A stretch of 39,315 bases of DNA, taken from the NCBI RefSeq assembly GCF_000747665.1, contig NZ_BBKT01000018.1, positions 1-39,315 of the forward strand. Reading direction: 5' to 3'. This document shows, in pieces, positions 26,291 through 34,756 of this stretch. The DNA is from Thermoanaerobacterium saccharolyticum. GTDB lineage: Bacteria; Bacillota; Thermoanaerobacteria; Thermoanaerobacterales; Thermoanaerobacteraceae. Both the position numbers and the translations under genes were made by a program. The notes beneath the pieces are model-generated. The model ran no database searches, was not told the DNA's origin, and saw only the letters and a program-made list of their open reading frames with translations. How positions within the stretch are numbered: the first letter of the stretch is position 1; every line of letters starts with the position of its first letter.

Positions 26291-27538
26291 TTAGAACAAA
26301 TACATAATCTTTAAAATTATCCATGTCAAAGGATTAGCACCGTCACAAATGCTTGATATTTGAGAAGCGCCATTTGGAAATTTAAATGCAGCGTCTGTTG
26401 CAGCCTGTGTAAGAAGTGGTGCAACATTAGTTGCAATTAAAAGTCCTACTCCAATTACAATTGCTCCTATTATGACTGACCTGAACACATTTCCTCTTGT
26501 GATAGGCGCTATCATCGCTACCATAAACGGTATTGTAGCTAAATCGCCAAATGGTAAAACATTGTTACCAGGCAATATCACTGCAATCAATATCGTAATA
26601 GGTACTAAAATTAAAGCTGTAGATATTGCTGCAGGATGGCCAACTGCAACTGCTGAGTCAAGCCCTATATAGAATTCCTTGCCCGCAAATCTTTTCTGCA
26701 TAAATGATTTTGCAGCTTCAGAAATTGGTATAAGTCCTTCCATAAGTATCTTTACCATCCTCGGCATTAAAAACATTACACCAGCCATAGACATACCAAG
26801 ATTTAAAGTTGTCTTTGCGTCGAATTTTGCTAATATACCTAATATCAATCCTAAAATTAAACCCAATACTACAGGTTCTCCAAAAATGCCAAACTTTTTG
26901 TTAATTGTATCAGGGTCCGCTTCTATTTTATTAATATACGGTATCTTATCAATTAATTTATTCAATGGTATAGCTATTGGAACATACGCTGCTGAAAAAC
27001 CATGCGGCAGCGATATTCCCGGTAATCCGTAAAAATCCTGAACCATTTTTGCTGTCCAGTCTGCAAGTTTCAATACTATAGCTGCATTAATTGCTGCCGC
27101 GATCAAACCTAATGTCAAGTTTCCTGTAGCAACTGCCACAAGTGCCCCAGTAAAAGCAAAGTGCCAATAATTCCAAAAATCTACGTTTACAGTCTTAGTA
27201 AGTCTTGTAGCAAGCATTATGATATTAATAGCAAGTCCTAATGGTATTACAAAAGCTCCTACTTTCGATGCAAATGCAATTGCTGATGATGCCGGCCAAC
27301 CAACATCAATGACATTTAATTTTACACCCATGTTTTTTACCATTGCTTGTGCCGCAGGTCCAAGATTATTAACAAGCAAACCTATAACAAGATTTATTCC
27401 AATGAATCCTATTCCTATTGTTAATGCTGAACGGAAAGCTTTGCCAGGCTTTTCACCTAAAATCAAACCCAACACGAAGATTATTATAGGAAGCATTACA
27501 ACAGCTCCAAGGTCTAGCAAATATTTTATTACACTCAT
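26291..27538 (-). CDS. PTS Gat-family EIIC permease
   Basis: This 415-residue, strongly hydrophobic protein is an EIIC of the galactitol (Gat) PTS family, which carries a polyol or sugar across the membrane as it is phosphorylated. Recognisable stretches are AVVMLPIIIFVLGLILGEKP at the N-terminus, IGFIGINLVIGLLVNNLGPA (about 42-61), DVGWPASSAIAFASKVGAF (about 78-96), ADWTAKMVQDFYGLPGISLP (about 159-178) and GLDSAVAVGHPAAISTALIL (about 292-311). It is followed by an aldolase rather than a polyol dehydrogenase, unlike classical galactitol operons. Substrate not readable from sequence. Confidence 0.9.
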   Translation of the reverse strand: MSVIKYLLDLGAVVMLPIIIFVLGLILGEKPGKAFRSALTIGIGFIGINLVIGLLVNNLGPAAQAMVKNMGVKLNVIDVGWPASSAIAFASKVGAFVIPLGLAINIIMLATRLTKTVNVDFWNYWHFAFTGALVAVATGNLTLGLIAAAINAAIVLKLADWTAKMVQDFYGLPGISLPHGFSAAYVPIAIPLNKLIDKIPYINKIEADPDTINKKFGIFGEPVVLGLILGLILGILAKFDAKTTLNLGMSMAGVMFLMPRMVKILMEGLIPISEAAKSFMQKRFAGKEFYIGLDSAVAVGHPAAISTALILVPITILIAVILPGNNVLPFGDLATIPFMVAMIAPITRGNVFRSVIIGAIVIGVGLLIATNVAPLLTQAATDAAFKFPNGASQISSICDGANPLTWIILKIMYLF

Positions 27539-27548
27539 TCATAACACC

Positions 27549-27833
27549 TCACTTTTTCAATTCACTTATAATCTCTTCAAGCACTTTTTCTTCGCCTATA
27601 CCTGTTATCAAGGAAAGAGCATTGATGCTTTTTTTGCCAAAATTGTCTTTTAAAATCGTCGTAGTCACGATTAGATCTGCATTTTCCGCATATCCCTTGA
27701 TTTCTGTGACTTTGCATTGGATTATGTTTACATGAAGATTCTCTTTTTTACATGCTTCTGTTATTTTTTCTGCAACAACAGTTGACGTGGCTATTCCAGT
27801 TCCACATGCTACTATTATCGTCTTTCTTGTCAT
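27549..27833 (-). CDS. PTS Gat-family EIIB component
   Basis: This 94-residue cytoplasmic phosphocarrier has the EIIB signature IIVACGTGIATSTVVAEKI, with the phosphorylated Cys at position 10. It takes phosphate from EIIA and passes it to the sugar bound to EIIC. The length and the central DLIVTTTILK match GatB-like proteins. It lies between the EIIA and EIIC genes with short gaps and its own AAAGGAGA ribosome site. Confidence 0.92.
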   Translation of the reverse strand: MTRKTIIVACGTGIATSTVVAEKITEACKKENLHVNIIQCKVTEIKGYAENADLIVTTTILKDNFGKKSINALSLITGIGEEKVLEEIISELKK

Positions 27834-27865
27834 GACTCATTCTCCTTTCAACGTTCTAATTTGTT

Positions 27866-28330
27866 TCATATGGTACACTTTTTTATGCTTTCTATTATTC
27901 CATCACCTCCATCTTCACCTATGATCTTTTCCAGTAGTGAATCATCTTGTATCAGTTGAATTAGTTGCTGCAGCATTTCAACTTGACTGTGAGATTCGTT
28001 TAAAGCAATCATAAAGACTATATTGACTAAAACATCTTCCAACGGATTTGCCATGTTTTTAAAGACAACAGGGTTTTTCAGTGTTGCGACGGCTATCGCA
28101 GGTTTTACTACATGTTCTGGATCAGTGTGAGGTATCGCAACATTGTATTTGTTTAATAGCAAACCTGTCGGAAAAACTTTTTCTCTTTTTTTAACTGCTT
28201 CTAAATATGTCTCTTTGACATATCCGTTTTCAAATAGTTTTTTAAAAAGTACGTTAAATACATCATCTTGAGATACTGCATCAAAATTTGTAACAATTAA
28301 TTCTTTGTTGAAAAACTCCGATATCTTCAT
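27866..28330 (-). CDS. PTS EIIA component (fructose/mannitol/Gat type)
   Basis: This 154-residue EIIA_2-type phosphocarrier has the active-site histidine in NVAIPHTDPEHV (His68), flanked by KREKVFPTGLLL and AVATLKNPVVFKNM. It accepts phosphate from HPr and hands it to EIIB. It is the first gene downstream of a near-consensus sigma-54 promoter, the arrangement expected for a LevR-controlled PTS operon. The ATG is preceded by GAGGAGG. Confidence 0.92.
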   Translation of the reverse strand: MKISEFFNKELIVTNFDAVSQDDVFNVLFKKLFENGYVKETYLEAVKKREKVFPTGLLLNKYNVAIPHTDPEHVVKPAIAVATLKNPVVFKNMANPLEDVLVNIVFMIALNESHSQVEMLQQLIQLIQDDSLLEKIIGEDGGDGIIESIKKCTI

Positions 28331-28365
28331 ATAATCTACCTCCTCATTGTTTACACCTTTATATA

Positions 28366-28382
28366 ATGCAAATACCGTGCCA
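28366..28382 (-). promoter_or_regulatory. Sigma-54 (-24/-12) promoter of the PTS operon
   Basis: The minus strand reads TGGCACGGTATTTGCAT: TGGCAC, five bases, then TTGCAT, an essentially perfect match to the sigma-54 consensus TGGCACN5TTGCW. It lies between the stop of the LevR-type activator (28384) and the EIIA start (28330), about 36 bases before the ATG. Transcription would begin near 28353. The AAA+ activator encoded immediately upstream is the obvious partner. Confidence 0.92.
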
Positions 28383-28383
28383 A

Positions 28384-31308
28384 TTAATTGGACGGTATTG
28401 TATTTCTTATAATTATTTCTTTTATCTCTTCTTTGCTTTTGGCTTTTTCTAAGTCTTTCAATATTGCTTCATTCGACAGAACTTTATACAAATCAAGCAT
28501 GTAATCTTTAGCGTCTTCTTTCAAAGCCAGCATAAAAATTAAGTCTGTCTTAAAATCTCCTTCCCAATAAATAGGTTCTTTCAACTTTGCTATGGCTATG
28601 GCAGGTTTTGTGACATATTTTGTGTCTCCATGTGGTATTGCAATACCTCCTTTCATCCACGTAGCACCCATCGATTCTCTCTTGTACACGCTTAAAATAA
28701 ACTTTTCATCAACATAGCCTTTCTCTTCAAGCATATACGCCATTTTGTCTATAGCATCGCTTTTCATGGATACATCCACATCAAATAGTATTAGGTCATC
28801 GTCTAATACTTCTTTTAGGCGGCTTTCTCCCACAACATCCATGTTTACTAATTTCTTTAACCTTTTTAGCCCCTCTCCATTCATTATTTCCTCGACAGAG
28901 ATATATGGGATATCACTTATTTTAGGATCGATGGTTCCAACAAAAGCTTGAATATTGTTTTTGCTTCTTATTCTATTTATTTCTGCGTCTAATTCTCTTT
29001 CGCTGAAAAGCCCTACAGGTATTATTTTTAATCCATTTTTTATCTCTGGTATCTTATCTTCAATATATTTCTTTATCTTAAGTGCAGTACCTTCACCAGT
29101 TATGCAGATGGTTACTATGGCTTTTGGAAGTTTGTTTGAATCTTTCACACCTTCCACATGCCCTACGTAAGATTTATTTTCATCAAGTGCATCAGCTATT
29201 TCGTCGATTGTGGCATCTGGCAAAATAGCCCGCCTTACGGCTTCCAAGACCATAACAGTGTCTACCCTTCCAATCGTCCTTGTTGGTATACCTGTCCTTT
29301 TTGTTATTATCTCACCAAAAGTGATGAGTGAACCCATGTCAACAAGTATTATACAGCCTTTCCCTTCATTCACCTTTTTCACAACTTCAATTGTATGCAA
29401 AAGTGCATCTTCAGGCTTTCATCAAGTGCCATCTCTATACCGTGTGCTATATTTACCCCTAAAAGCTTGTTCGCCACATCTGCCATACCGCAGGCTACAT
29501 GACCGTGTGTTAATACTATAACAGCCACATTGCCTTTATTTCCACCTTCACTGGCTGAAAATGTTCTCAAATACATGGCTACAAAACCAACCTCATCGTC
29601 TGTAAGCTCTATGTCCAATATTTTATTGATTTTTTCAACCATCTTTTTTGCTACAACGTATTCTCTTAGATATTCCCTTCTGACACTTTCAAGCTGCGGA
29701 TTAAATATGGATTTTCCGCTTTTTACCCTTTCATAAGCCGCGCTTAGATGAATAGCAAGTGCATAAAAAAGATTGTCCTTTATATTTTTGTAATTCTCCT
29801 TTGCTATGTCTATGGCTTCTTCAACGGCATATAATATTTTCTCTCCTACAATTTCCTTTAATTCCTTTTTTGAAACAAAATTTTTTGTTCGTATATCATT
29901 GGCAAATTTTTTAAGTTCTGATTCTACTTGACTTCCAACGATCTTGTAGATTTCGTCAGTTTTTAGCCCATCATTTTTTAGCTCAGTAAATCTATCCTCT
30001 ATAAACTGGTATATTTCATCAGGCAAAATGTACCTATCTTCTTTAGGCAGCAATTTGCTTACCTTGTTTGGATATATTATGATGTCTTTATCCGAATATT
30101 CTTCTATATATGGTTCCCTTTTGCTGACTTTTAAAAGCCCCATCCTTACATGGTTTGGCAAATCAGCAAGGTTTATCGTTATTTCGCCATCTCTACTGTC
30201 TAAAGTTTTTAAAAAACCTCTTGCACATGCTACTTGTATATCGCTTCTCATTTGGCCTATATTGCCTGGGCAATCATAAAGCATTAAAGCTCTAAGGGCG
30301 TCCGGCTTTAATTTTATGGGCTTATTTATTCTAAACGCTTCCTTTTTAAAGAAAAATTTTATAATCTCAAATCTCTCTGTATGAGGCCTTTCACTTATCG
30401 GAGGAAGTTCAATAACCATTGGTATCCTACGCCTAAATGTAAGTAGAAGTGATGACTCCGGATTTTCTGTTGTAGCCGCTATAAGCATTATGTTAGCTTG
30501 ACGCTCGCTGTCAGTCTCTCCAAGCCTCCTAAATTTTCCTTTGTCAAGTAAAAAAAATAAAATCTCTTGCCCTTCGCTGGGAAGCCTGTGGACTTCGTCA
30601 AGAAACAGTATCCCACCGTCGGCTTTTTCCACAAGTCCAGCTTTTGAGGACTCTGCACCCGTAAAGGCACCTTTTACATATCCAAAAAGCTGAGACATAA
30701 GAAGCTGTGGATTATCCGCATAGTCTGCACAGTTAAAGACGATAAAAGGACTACCTGCTTTTAGCCTGCCTGACTCCAACGCAAATTCGTACATGGCTTC
30801 TGCCAGTTGGCTTTTCCCAACGCCAGACGGTCCTAATAAGAGAGTGTGAAGGCCATGTGGTGGATATAGAATTGCAGCTTTTGCTTGGCTTATCTGTGTC
30901 TTTAGGCTTCCATCGTGTCCTATTATCTCTTTAAACGACATAAAATCACTTTCTCGATTTATTTCATCATCTTTGCCATCATCATCTTTTACATTATCAG
31001 CCACTATAAGTTCTGAATTTAAGATTTCTTTTTTTACCTGTGATGCCGCAAATCTCGATATGTCATATCCTAAATCGTTTAATCTCTTTGTAAACTTCCT
31101 ATCTGAAATGTCTTTATCCTCTCTTAAAATCTTTTTTGCATCTTCATAAAGATATGGCTTTCTCCGCTCTCGCGAATCAGGTATACTATTTAAAAGTCTA
31201 TACTGTGTCACTTCTTCTCTATTTATATTTAATATAGAAGCAATTTTTTTCATCTGTCAGAGGATTTTTCTTGTCTTCATTTTCTATTATCTTTATAATT
31301 TCATCCAC
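28384..31308 (-). pseudogene. LevR-type sigma-54-dependent PTS-regulated activator, two frame breaks
   Basis: Three frames join into one protein of about 974 residues. N-terminal HTH: IASILNINREEVTQYR. AAA+ domain: Walker A GPSGVGKS (about 159-166), sigma-54 contact GAFTGA (213-218), Walker B ILFLDE (about 233-238). Then come a PRD (about 440-560), an EIIA-Man-like domain (VIVLTHGHVACGMADVANKL), an EIIB-like domain (IVTICITGEGTALKIKKYI) and a C-terminal EIIA_2-like domain (GGIAIPHGDTKYVTKPAIAI). Break 1: an A7 run at 31244-31250, where six A residues would join the GTG 31308 start to the rest. Break 2: near 29414, where one missing C (CC for CCC) would restore DESPEDALLHTIEVVKKVN. The two shifts cancel in length. 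Multiple PTS domains imply control by phosphorylation from HPr and from the EIIB of this operon. Confidence 0.9.
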
Positions 31309-31335
31309 GATTAACCATCCCCCGTAAACAAAATA

Positions 31336-31352
31336 ATGCAAAAAATATGCCA
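31336..31352 (-). promoter_or_regulatory. Sigma-54 (-24/-12) promoter upstream of the LevR-type gene
   Basis: The minus strand reads TGGCATATTTTTTGCAT: TGGCAT, five bases, TTGCAT. The invariant GG and GC pairs are at the correct distance, with one mismatch to TGGCAC. It lies 28 bases before the GTG start of the activator gene. The -24 element sits inside an inverted repeat GCCAT-N5-ATGGC (31349-31363). Upstream, ATATTATA and TATAATAT arms around 31376-31408 could form activator sites. It implies that the activator may drive its own gene. Confidence 0.75.
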
Positions 31353-31393
31353 TATTGAATGGCATAAAATGTACGGATATATTATATCATATA

Positions 31394-31422
31394 TTGCATG
31401 TATAATATACGCATGATACAAT
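31394..31422 (+). promoter_or_regulatory. Candidate sigma-A promoter for the Uma2 gene
   Basis: TTGCAT (31394-31399) and TACAAT (31417-31422) are separated by 17 bases on the plus strand, about 78 bases before the Uma2 ATG. The region is shared with the divergent sigma-54 promoter of the activator gene, and its repeats may serve either direction. Confidence 0.45.
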
Positions 31423-31500
31423 GAATCTGAAAAGGGAAAATTTTCATGAATACGTAGATGATTTTTAGATAGACAAAGATATAGGAAAGAGGTGTTAATT

Positions 31501-32064
31501 ATGGAATTGCCTGATAAAAAAGAAATGTACACTTATGAAGATTACTTAAATTGGCCAAATAATCAAAGAATTGAGTTAATCAATGGCCAGATTTATTTGA
31601 TGGCTCCTCCGTCACGAATACACCAAGAAATCTCAGGTGCAATATATCTACAATTTGCCAATTATTTAAACGATAAAAAGTGTAATGTTTATTATGCACC
31701 TTTTGGAGTAAAATTTCCTGAAAAAAACGAAAAAGATATTAAAACTGTTGTAGAACCTGATATTGTAGTCGTGTGTGATAAATCGAAGCTTGACAATGAA
31801 GGATGCAAAGGTGCTCCCGATTTGATTGTTGAAATAACATCTCCTTCAACTGCAAGAAGGGATAGAGTAGAAAAGTTTAATTTGTATGAAAAAAATGGAG
31901 TAAAGGAGTATTGGATAATAGAGCCCGAGCTTAAAATAGTTAATGTATTTACATTACAGGAAAATAATAGATATGGCAGACCTGAAATTTATACTGAAGA
32001 AGATAATGTTAAAGTTTCCATATTTGATGATCTCGTTATAGATTTGAAAGATGTTTTTAGTTGA
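31501..32064 (+). CDS. Uma2 family (DUF820) PD-(D/E)XK nuclease-fold protein
   Basis: This 187-residue protein belongs to the Uma2/DUF820 family of predicted restriction-endonuclease-like fold proteins, common in multiple copies in cyanobacteria and clostridia. The core shows RIELINGQIYLMAPPSRIHQ (about 22-41), VVEPDIVVVCDKSKLD (acidic residue of the active site), APDLIVEITSPSTARRDR (Glu of the active site) and KFNLYEKNGVKEYWIIEPE (conserved Lys/Tyr). The biological role is unknown; often these are solitary genes near mobile DNA. ATG 31501 has AGGTG six bases upstream. It is transcribed away from the PTS activator. Confidence 0.87.
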   Translation: MELPDKKEMYTYEDYLNWPNNQRIELINGQIYLMAPPSRIHQEISGAIYLQFANYLNDKKCNVYYAPFGVKFPEKNEKDIKTVVEPDIVVVCDKSKLDNEGCKGAPDLIVEITSPSTARRDRVEKFNLYEKNGVKEYWIIEPELKIVNVFTLQENNRYGRPEIYTEEDNVKVSIFDDLVIDLKDVFS

Positions 32065-32078
32065 TACAATACAATAAA

Positions 32079-32122
32079 AGCCATAGTCTTATACCATATA
32101 TTTAAGGTTTAAGACTATGGCT
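32079..32122. terminator. Bidirectional terminator after the Uma2 gene
   Basis: AGCCATAGTCTTA (32079-32091) pairs perfectly with TAAGACTATGGCT (32110-32122) around an 18-base loop. A U-rich tract (CATTTTATTTTATC) follows on the plus strand and UUUUA follows on the minus strand. It closes the Uma2 unit and any transcript of the mtlD remnant or EamA gene. Confidence 0.75.
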
Positions 32123-32130
32123 AAATCATT

Positions 32131-32316
32131 TTATTTTATCTTATCAGATTTAAGTTCTTTGTACTTCTTTACTATCTTATCTATAAGGATTGTTTCATCA
32201 AGCCCTGTCACTTTCTTCACTGTTTCTTGAAGTCCTAAAGTGCTTATGCTTTCTTGTATTTCCATTGCCTTTGGATCGTCTTTATAGTCAAATGCGAACC
32301 CTGCCGCTATGCCGTT
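32131..32316 (-). pseudogene. mtlD: C-terminal remnant of mannitol-1-phosphate 5-dehydrogenase
   Basis: The minus strand encodes 61 residues, beginning just after an in-frame TGA and ending at TAA 32131. [20 protein letters not shown], then [15 protein letters not shown] and a lysine-rich helical tail, match the C-terminal domain of MtlD-type polyol-phosphate dehydrogenases. There is no start codon, no NAD-binding domain and no catalytic lysine region. The upstream neighbour is an unrelated EamA gene, so the 5' six-sevenths of the gene has been deleted. It suggests that a mannitol PTS pathway once lay here. Confidence 0.7.
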
Positions 32317-32387
32317 TCATTTCTGTCATCCGTTTTCTGTGACAAATTTTAAGAAGGGTAAAATATGGCATTGTGAAGGCATATACG

Positions 32388-32801
32388 CTACATAATCATG
32401 ACAAATGTACCTGCCGTTATCAATATCCCTGCAATTATAGCCTTTAAGTCAAAATGCTCACCTAAAATTATGTATGACAAAACAAGTGTCATGACTATAC
32501 TGGACTTATCTATAGGAGCAACTTTTGAAACATCTCCCAGCGCAATGGCTTTGTAATAAAAAAGCCATGAAAAACCTGTAGCAAGACCTGATAAAATCAA
32601 AAAAAGCCAATTTTCTCGTGTCAATGCTTTCATGCCGCTTTGCACACCTGTTGTAAAAACAATGCCCCATGATAAAAATATGATGACGCTTGTGCGTATT
32701 GCCGTTGCAAGGTTTGAATCCACACCTTTTATGCCGATTTTTGCTAAGATAGATGTCAGTGCTGCAAATAAAGCAGACAATACTGCATAAAGCTTCCACA
32801 T
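32388..32801 (-). CDS. EamA family small transporter
   Basis: This 137-residue membrane protein has a single EamA unit with five hydrophobic segments, starting MWKLYAVLSALFAALTSILA. The motif WLFYYKAIALGDVSKVAPID (about 79-98) is typical of the short EamA group. One-domain members presumably act as dimers, exporting metabolites. Translation starts at ATG 32801 with GGAGGC upstream. It lies next to the mtlD remnant and upstream of nothing else on this strand, so it is probably a single-gene unit. Substrate unknown. Confidence 0.85.
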   Translation of the reverse strand: MWKLYAVLSALFAALTSILAKIGIKGVDSNLATAIRTSVIIFLSWGIVFTTGVQSGMKALTRENWLFLILSGLATGFSWLFYYKAIALGDVSKVAPIDKSSIVMTLVLSYIILGEHFDLKAIIAGILITAGTFVMIM

Positions 32802-32865
32802 GATTTATGCCTCCTGTAATATTGATATCATAAATTATACTACTTTTGCCCATGCAGTAAAAGCT

Positions 32866-32923
32866 AAACAGTTTTAATTAATTCATTTCATCGATAATTT
32901 TTTATGAAACATTAAAACCGTTT
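32866..32923 (-). terminator. Probable terminator after the GH130 operon
   Basis: AAACAGTTTTAAT (32866-32878) pairs with ATTAAAACCGTTT (32911-32923) with one G-U on the minus strand. An inner TTTCAT/ATGAAA pair extends the structure. Only UUUU, four bases beyond, follows on the minus strand, so efficiency is uncertain. It begins five bases after the last GH130 stop. Confidence 0.5.
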
Positions 32924-32927
32924 CTGA

Positions 32928-33830
32928 TTAATCAAATTTTATATCATTCATATTTATATACGCTACACCTATTACAGTGTCTGCGCCACCGTAATATACA
33001 AATATGTCGTCGCCTCTTACTGCGTTGCCGCAACTAAAAACTACATTTGATATAAAGCCGTTCTTTTCCCATTCAAGCTCAGGTTCCAAAATTGGTTCCT
33101 TTTGCCTTGCTAAAACTACCGATGGATCATTTATGTCGAGAAGTGCTGCACCTAATCTATAGACATTATCGTCATCTGCAGCATGGTAAATAAGAAACCA
33201 TCCATCTTTAGTCCTTATAGGCGGTCCAGCCACACCTACCCTTGAGCTTTCCCAAGTGCCTTTGATAGGTTTTATTATTGATTTATGGCCAAACCATGTT
33301 TTTAGATCGCTGGAGTATGCTATCCATATATCCGGATACCTTCTGTGAAACATTACATAATTGCCATTTATCTTTTCTGGAAAAAGTGCAGCATCTTTGT
33401 TTGGCTCATCTAAAACAACACCTTTTCTCTCCCAATTTATTAAATTTTTTGAAGTTGCAAGGCATATTCTGTAGTCATCATCTGTCCTATCTCCAAAGCC
33501 TGTATACATCATGTAGTACGTGTCATCAATCTTAACTATCCTTGGGTCTTCGCACCCTCTTAGCTCTTGCTCTACGTCATTGCTTAAAACAGGTTTATCA
33601 AGCCTCATAAAGTTAATTCCGTCTTTGCTTACAGCGTAGCCTAACCTCGATATATATTTGCCGTATTTTTTGTGTGGTCCTAAATCTGTCGCTCTGTAGA
33701 TAAGGTGAAACAATCCATTGTCGTATATTGCAGAACAGTTAAATACAGCTTTTCTCTCCCATTCATGCTCTGTCACTGGTTCTAAAATTGGTTTGTCGCT
33801 TAGCCTTTTTAGCTTTATCAATTTATCCAC
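32928..33830 (-). CDS. GH130 beta-mannoside phosphorylase (second copy)
   Basis: This 300-residue five-bladed beta-propeller belongs to GH130, enzymes that split beta-mannosides with phosphate to give alpha-mannose-1-phosphate. The catalytic Asp is in RGCEDPRIVK (Asp95), with LIYRATD (about 43-49), YMMYTGFGDR, MFHRRYPDIWIAYSSDLKTW and VFSCGNAVRGDD as further substrate and phosphate sites. No signal peptide; cytoplasmic. It is a close paralogue of the gene immediately upstream (three bases apart). Tandem GH130 pairs with different chain-length preferences for beta-1,2-mannosides are known from Thermoanaerobacter sp. X-514. By analogy one copy may prefer the disaccharide and the other longer chains, but specificity cannot be read here. 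Confidence 0.9.
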   Translation of the reverse strand: MDKLIKLKRLSDKPILEPVTEHEWERKAVFNCSAIYDNGLFHLIYRATDLGPHKKYGKYISRLGYAVSKDGINFMRLDKPVLSNDVEQELRGCEDPRIVKIDDTYYMMYTGFGDRTDDDYRICLATSKNLINWERKGVVLDEPNKDAALFPEKINGNYVMFHRRYPDIWIAYSSDLKTWFGHKSIIKPIKGTWESSRVGVAGPPIRTKDGWFLIYHAADDDNVYRLGAALLDINDPSVVLARQKEPILEPELEWEKNGFISNVVFSCGNAVRGDDIFVYYGGADTVIGVAYINMNDIKFD

Positions 33831-33833
33831 TCC

Positions 33834-34742
33834 TTAAAATGATATTTTATTTTTTTCCACTACTGCGACACCTATATGTGTATCTGCACCACCGTAATAA
33901 ACGTAGTACATTCCATTTGCTTCAACTGCACCACAGCTAAAAACTACATTTGGTACAAGACCTTCTCTTTCCCATTTAAGCTCAGGCTCCAAAATAGGCT
34001 CTTTCTGCCTTGCTACCACTTTTGAAGGATCTTTTAAATCTAAAAGTGCTGCACCTAACCTGTACACATTATTTTTGTCAACTCCATGGTAGATAAGAAG
34101 CCATCCATCATCTCTTTTTATAGGAGGCCCAGCTATGCCAATCTTCTTAGATTCCCATGTATCTTCAATAGGCATCATTATTATCTTATGATTAGTCCAG
34201 TTTATCAAATCATCTGAATATGCTATCCAAATATCTGGTTCTCTTCTGTGAAACATGACATACTTCCCATTTATTTTTTCAGGCAGAAGTGCTGCATCTT
34301 TATTAGGCTCATCAAGGACCACCCTATGTCCTTCCCATCTTTTTAAATCGTATGATGTAGCTATGCATATTCTAAAATTATTCCAGTCTTTGCCTCCAAA
34401 ACCTGTATAAAGCATGTAATATTTACCATCAATTTTTGTTACTCTGGGATCTTCAACACCCCATTCTTCCTGCTCTGTCTCACCTACTATAATAGGCTTA
34501 TCAAATCTCTCAAAATTGATGCCATCACTGCTTACCGCATAGCCTATTGATGATACAAATTTATTTTCCTCTTCTGGTTTTTCTGTGTTTAAAACAAATC
34601 CATTGTTAGAAGCCCTGTAAAAAAGGTGAAACTTGTGATTTTCGTATATTGCTGCGGCATTAAACACAGCTTTTCTTTCCCATTCGTGTTCTTTTAAAGG
34701 CGACAATATTGGTTTATCTGTAAGCCTCCTTAGCCTAAACAT
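33834..34742 (-). CDS. GH130 beta-mannoside phosphorylase (first copy)
   Basis: This 302-residue GH130 enzyme has the catalytic Asp in WGVEDPRVTK (Asp98), FHLFYRASNNG (about 38-48), MLYTGFGGKDW, MFHRREPDIWIAYSDDLINW and VFSCGAVEANGMYYVYYGG. It shares most core blocks with the following gene, for example LDEPNKDAALLPEKING against LDEPNKDAALFPEKING, so the two arose by duplication. It differs by an insertion around residues 48-62 (GFVLNTEKPEEENKF), near the region that shapes the substrate pocket in family structures. It follows the GH5-like gene by 14 bases and is probably co-transcribed with the importer. Confidence 0.9.
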   Translation of the reverse strand: MFRLRRLTDKPILSPLKEHEWERKAVFNAAAIYENHKFHLFYRASNNGFVLNTEKPEEENKFVSSIGYAVSSDGINFERFDKPIIVGETEQEEWGVEDPRVTKIDGKYYMLYTGFGGKDWNNFRICIATSYDLKRWEGHRVVLDEPNKDAALLPEKINGKYVMFHRREPDIWIAYSDDLINWTNHKIIMMPIEDTWESKKIGIAGPPIKRDDGWLLIYHGVDKNNVYRLGAALLDLKDPSKVVARQKEPILEPELKWEREGLVPNVVFSCGAVEANGMYYVYYGGADTHIGVAVVEKNKISF

Positions 34743-34756
34743 TATAATACCTCCTT

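Noticed and set aside
26472..27653. Long plus-strand open frames opposite the EIIC and EIIB genes
   Set aside because: These are antisense shadows of a hydrophobic coding region. The minus-strand proteins have clear PTS motifs, while the plus-strand ones match nothing recognisable.
32506..32853. A 115-residue minus-strand frame overlapping the EamA gene
   Set aside because: It is an alternative frame of the EamA gene, Cys/His-rich by chance; the EamA frame has membrane segments, a family motif and a ribosome site.
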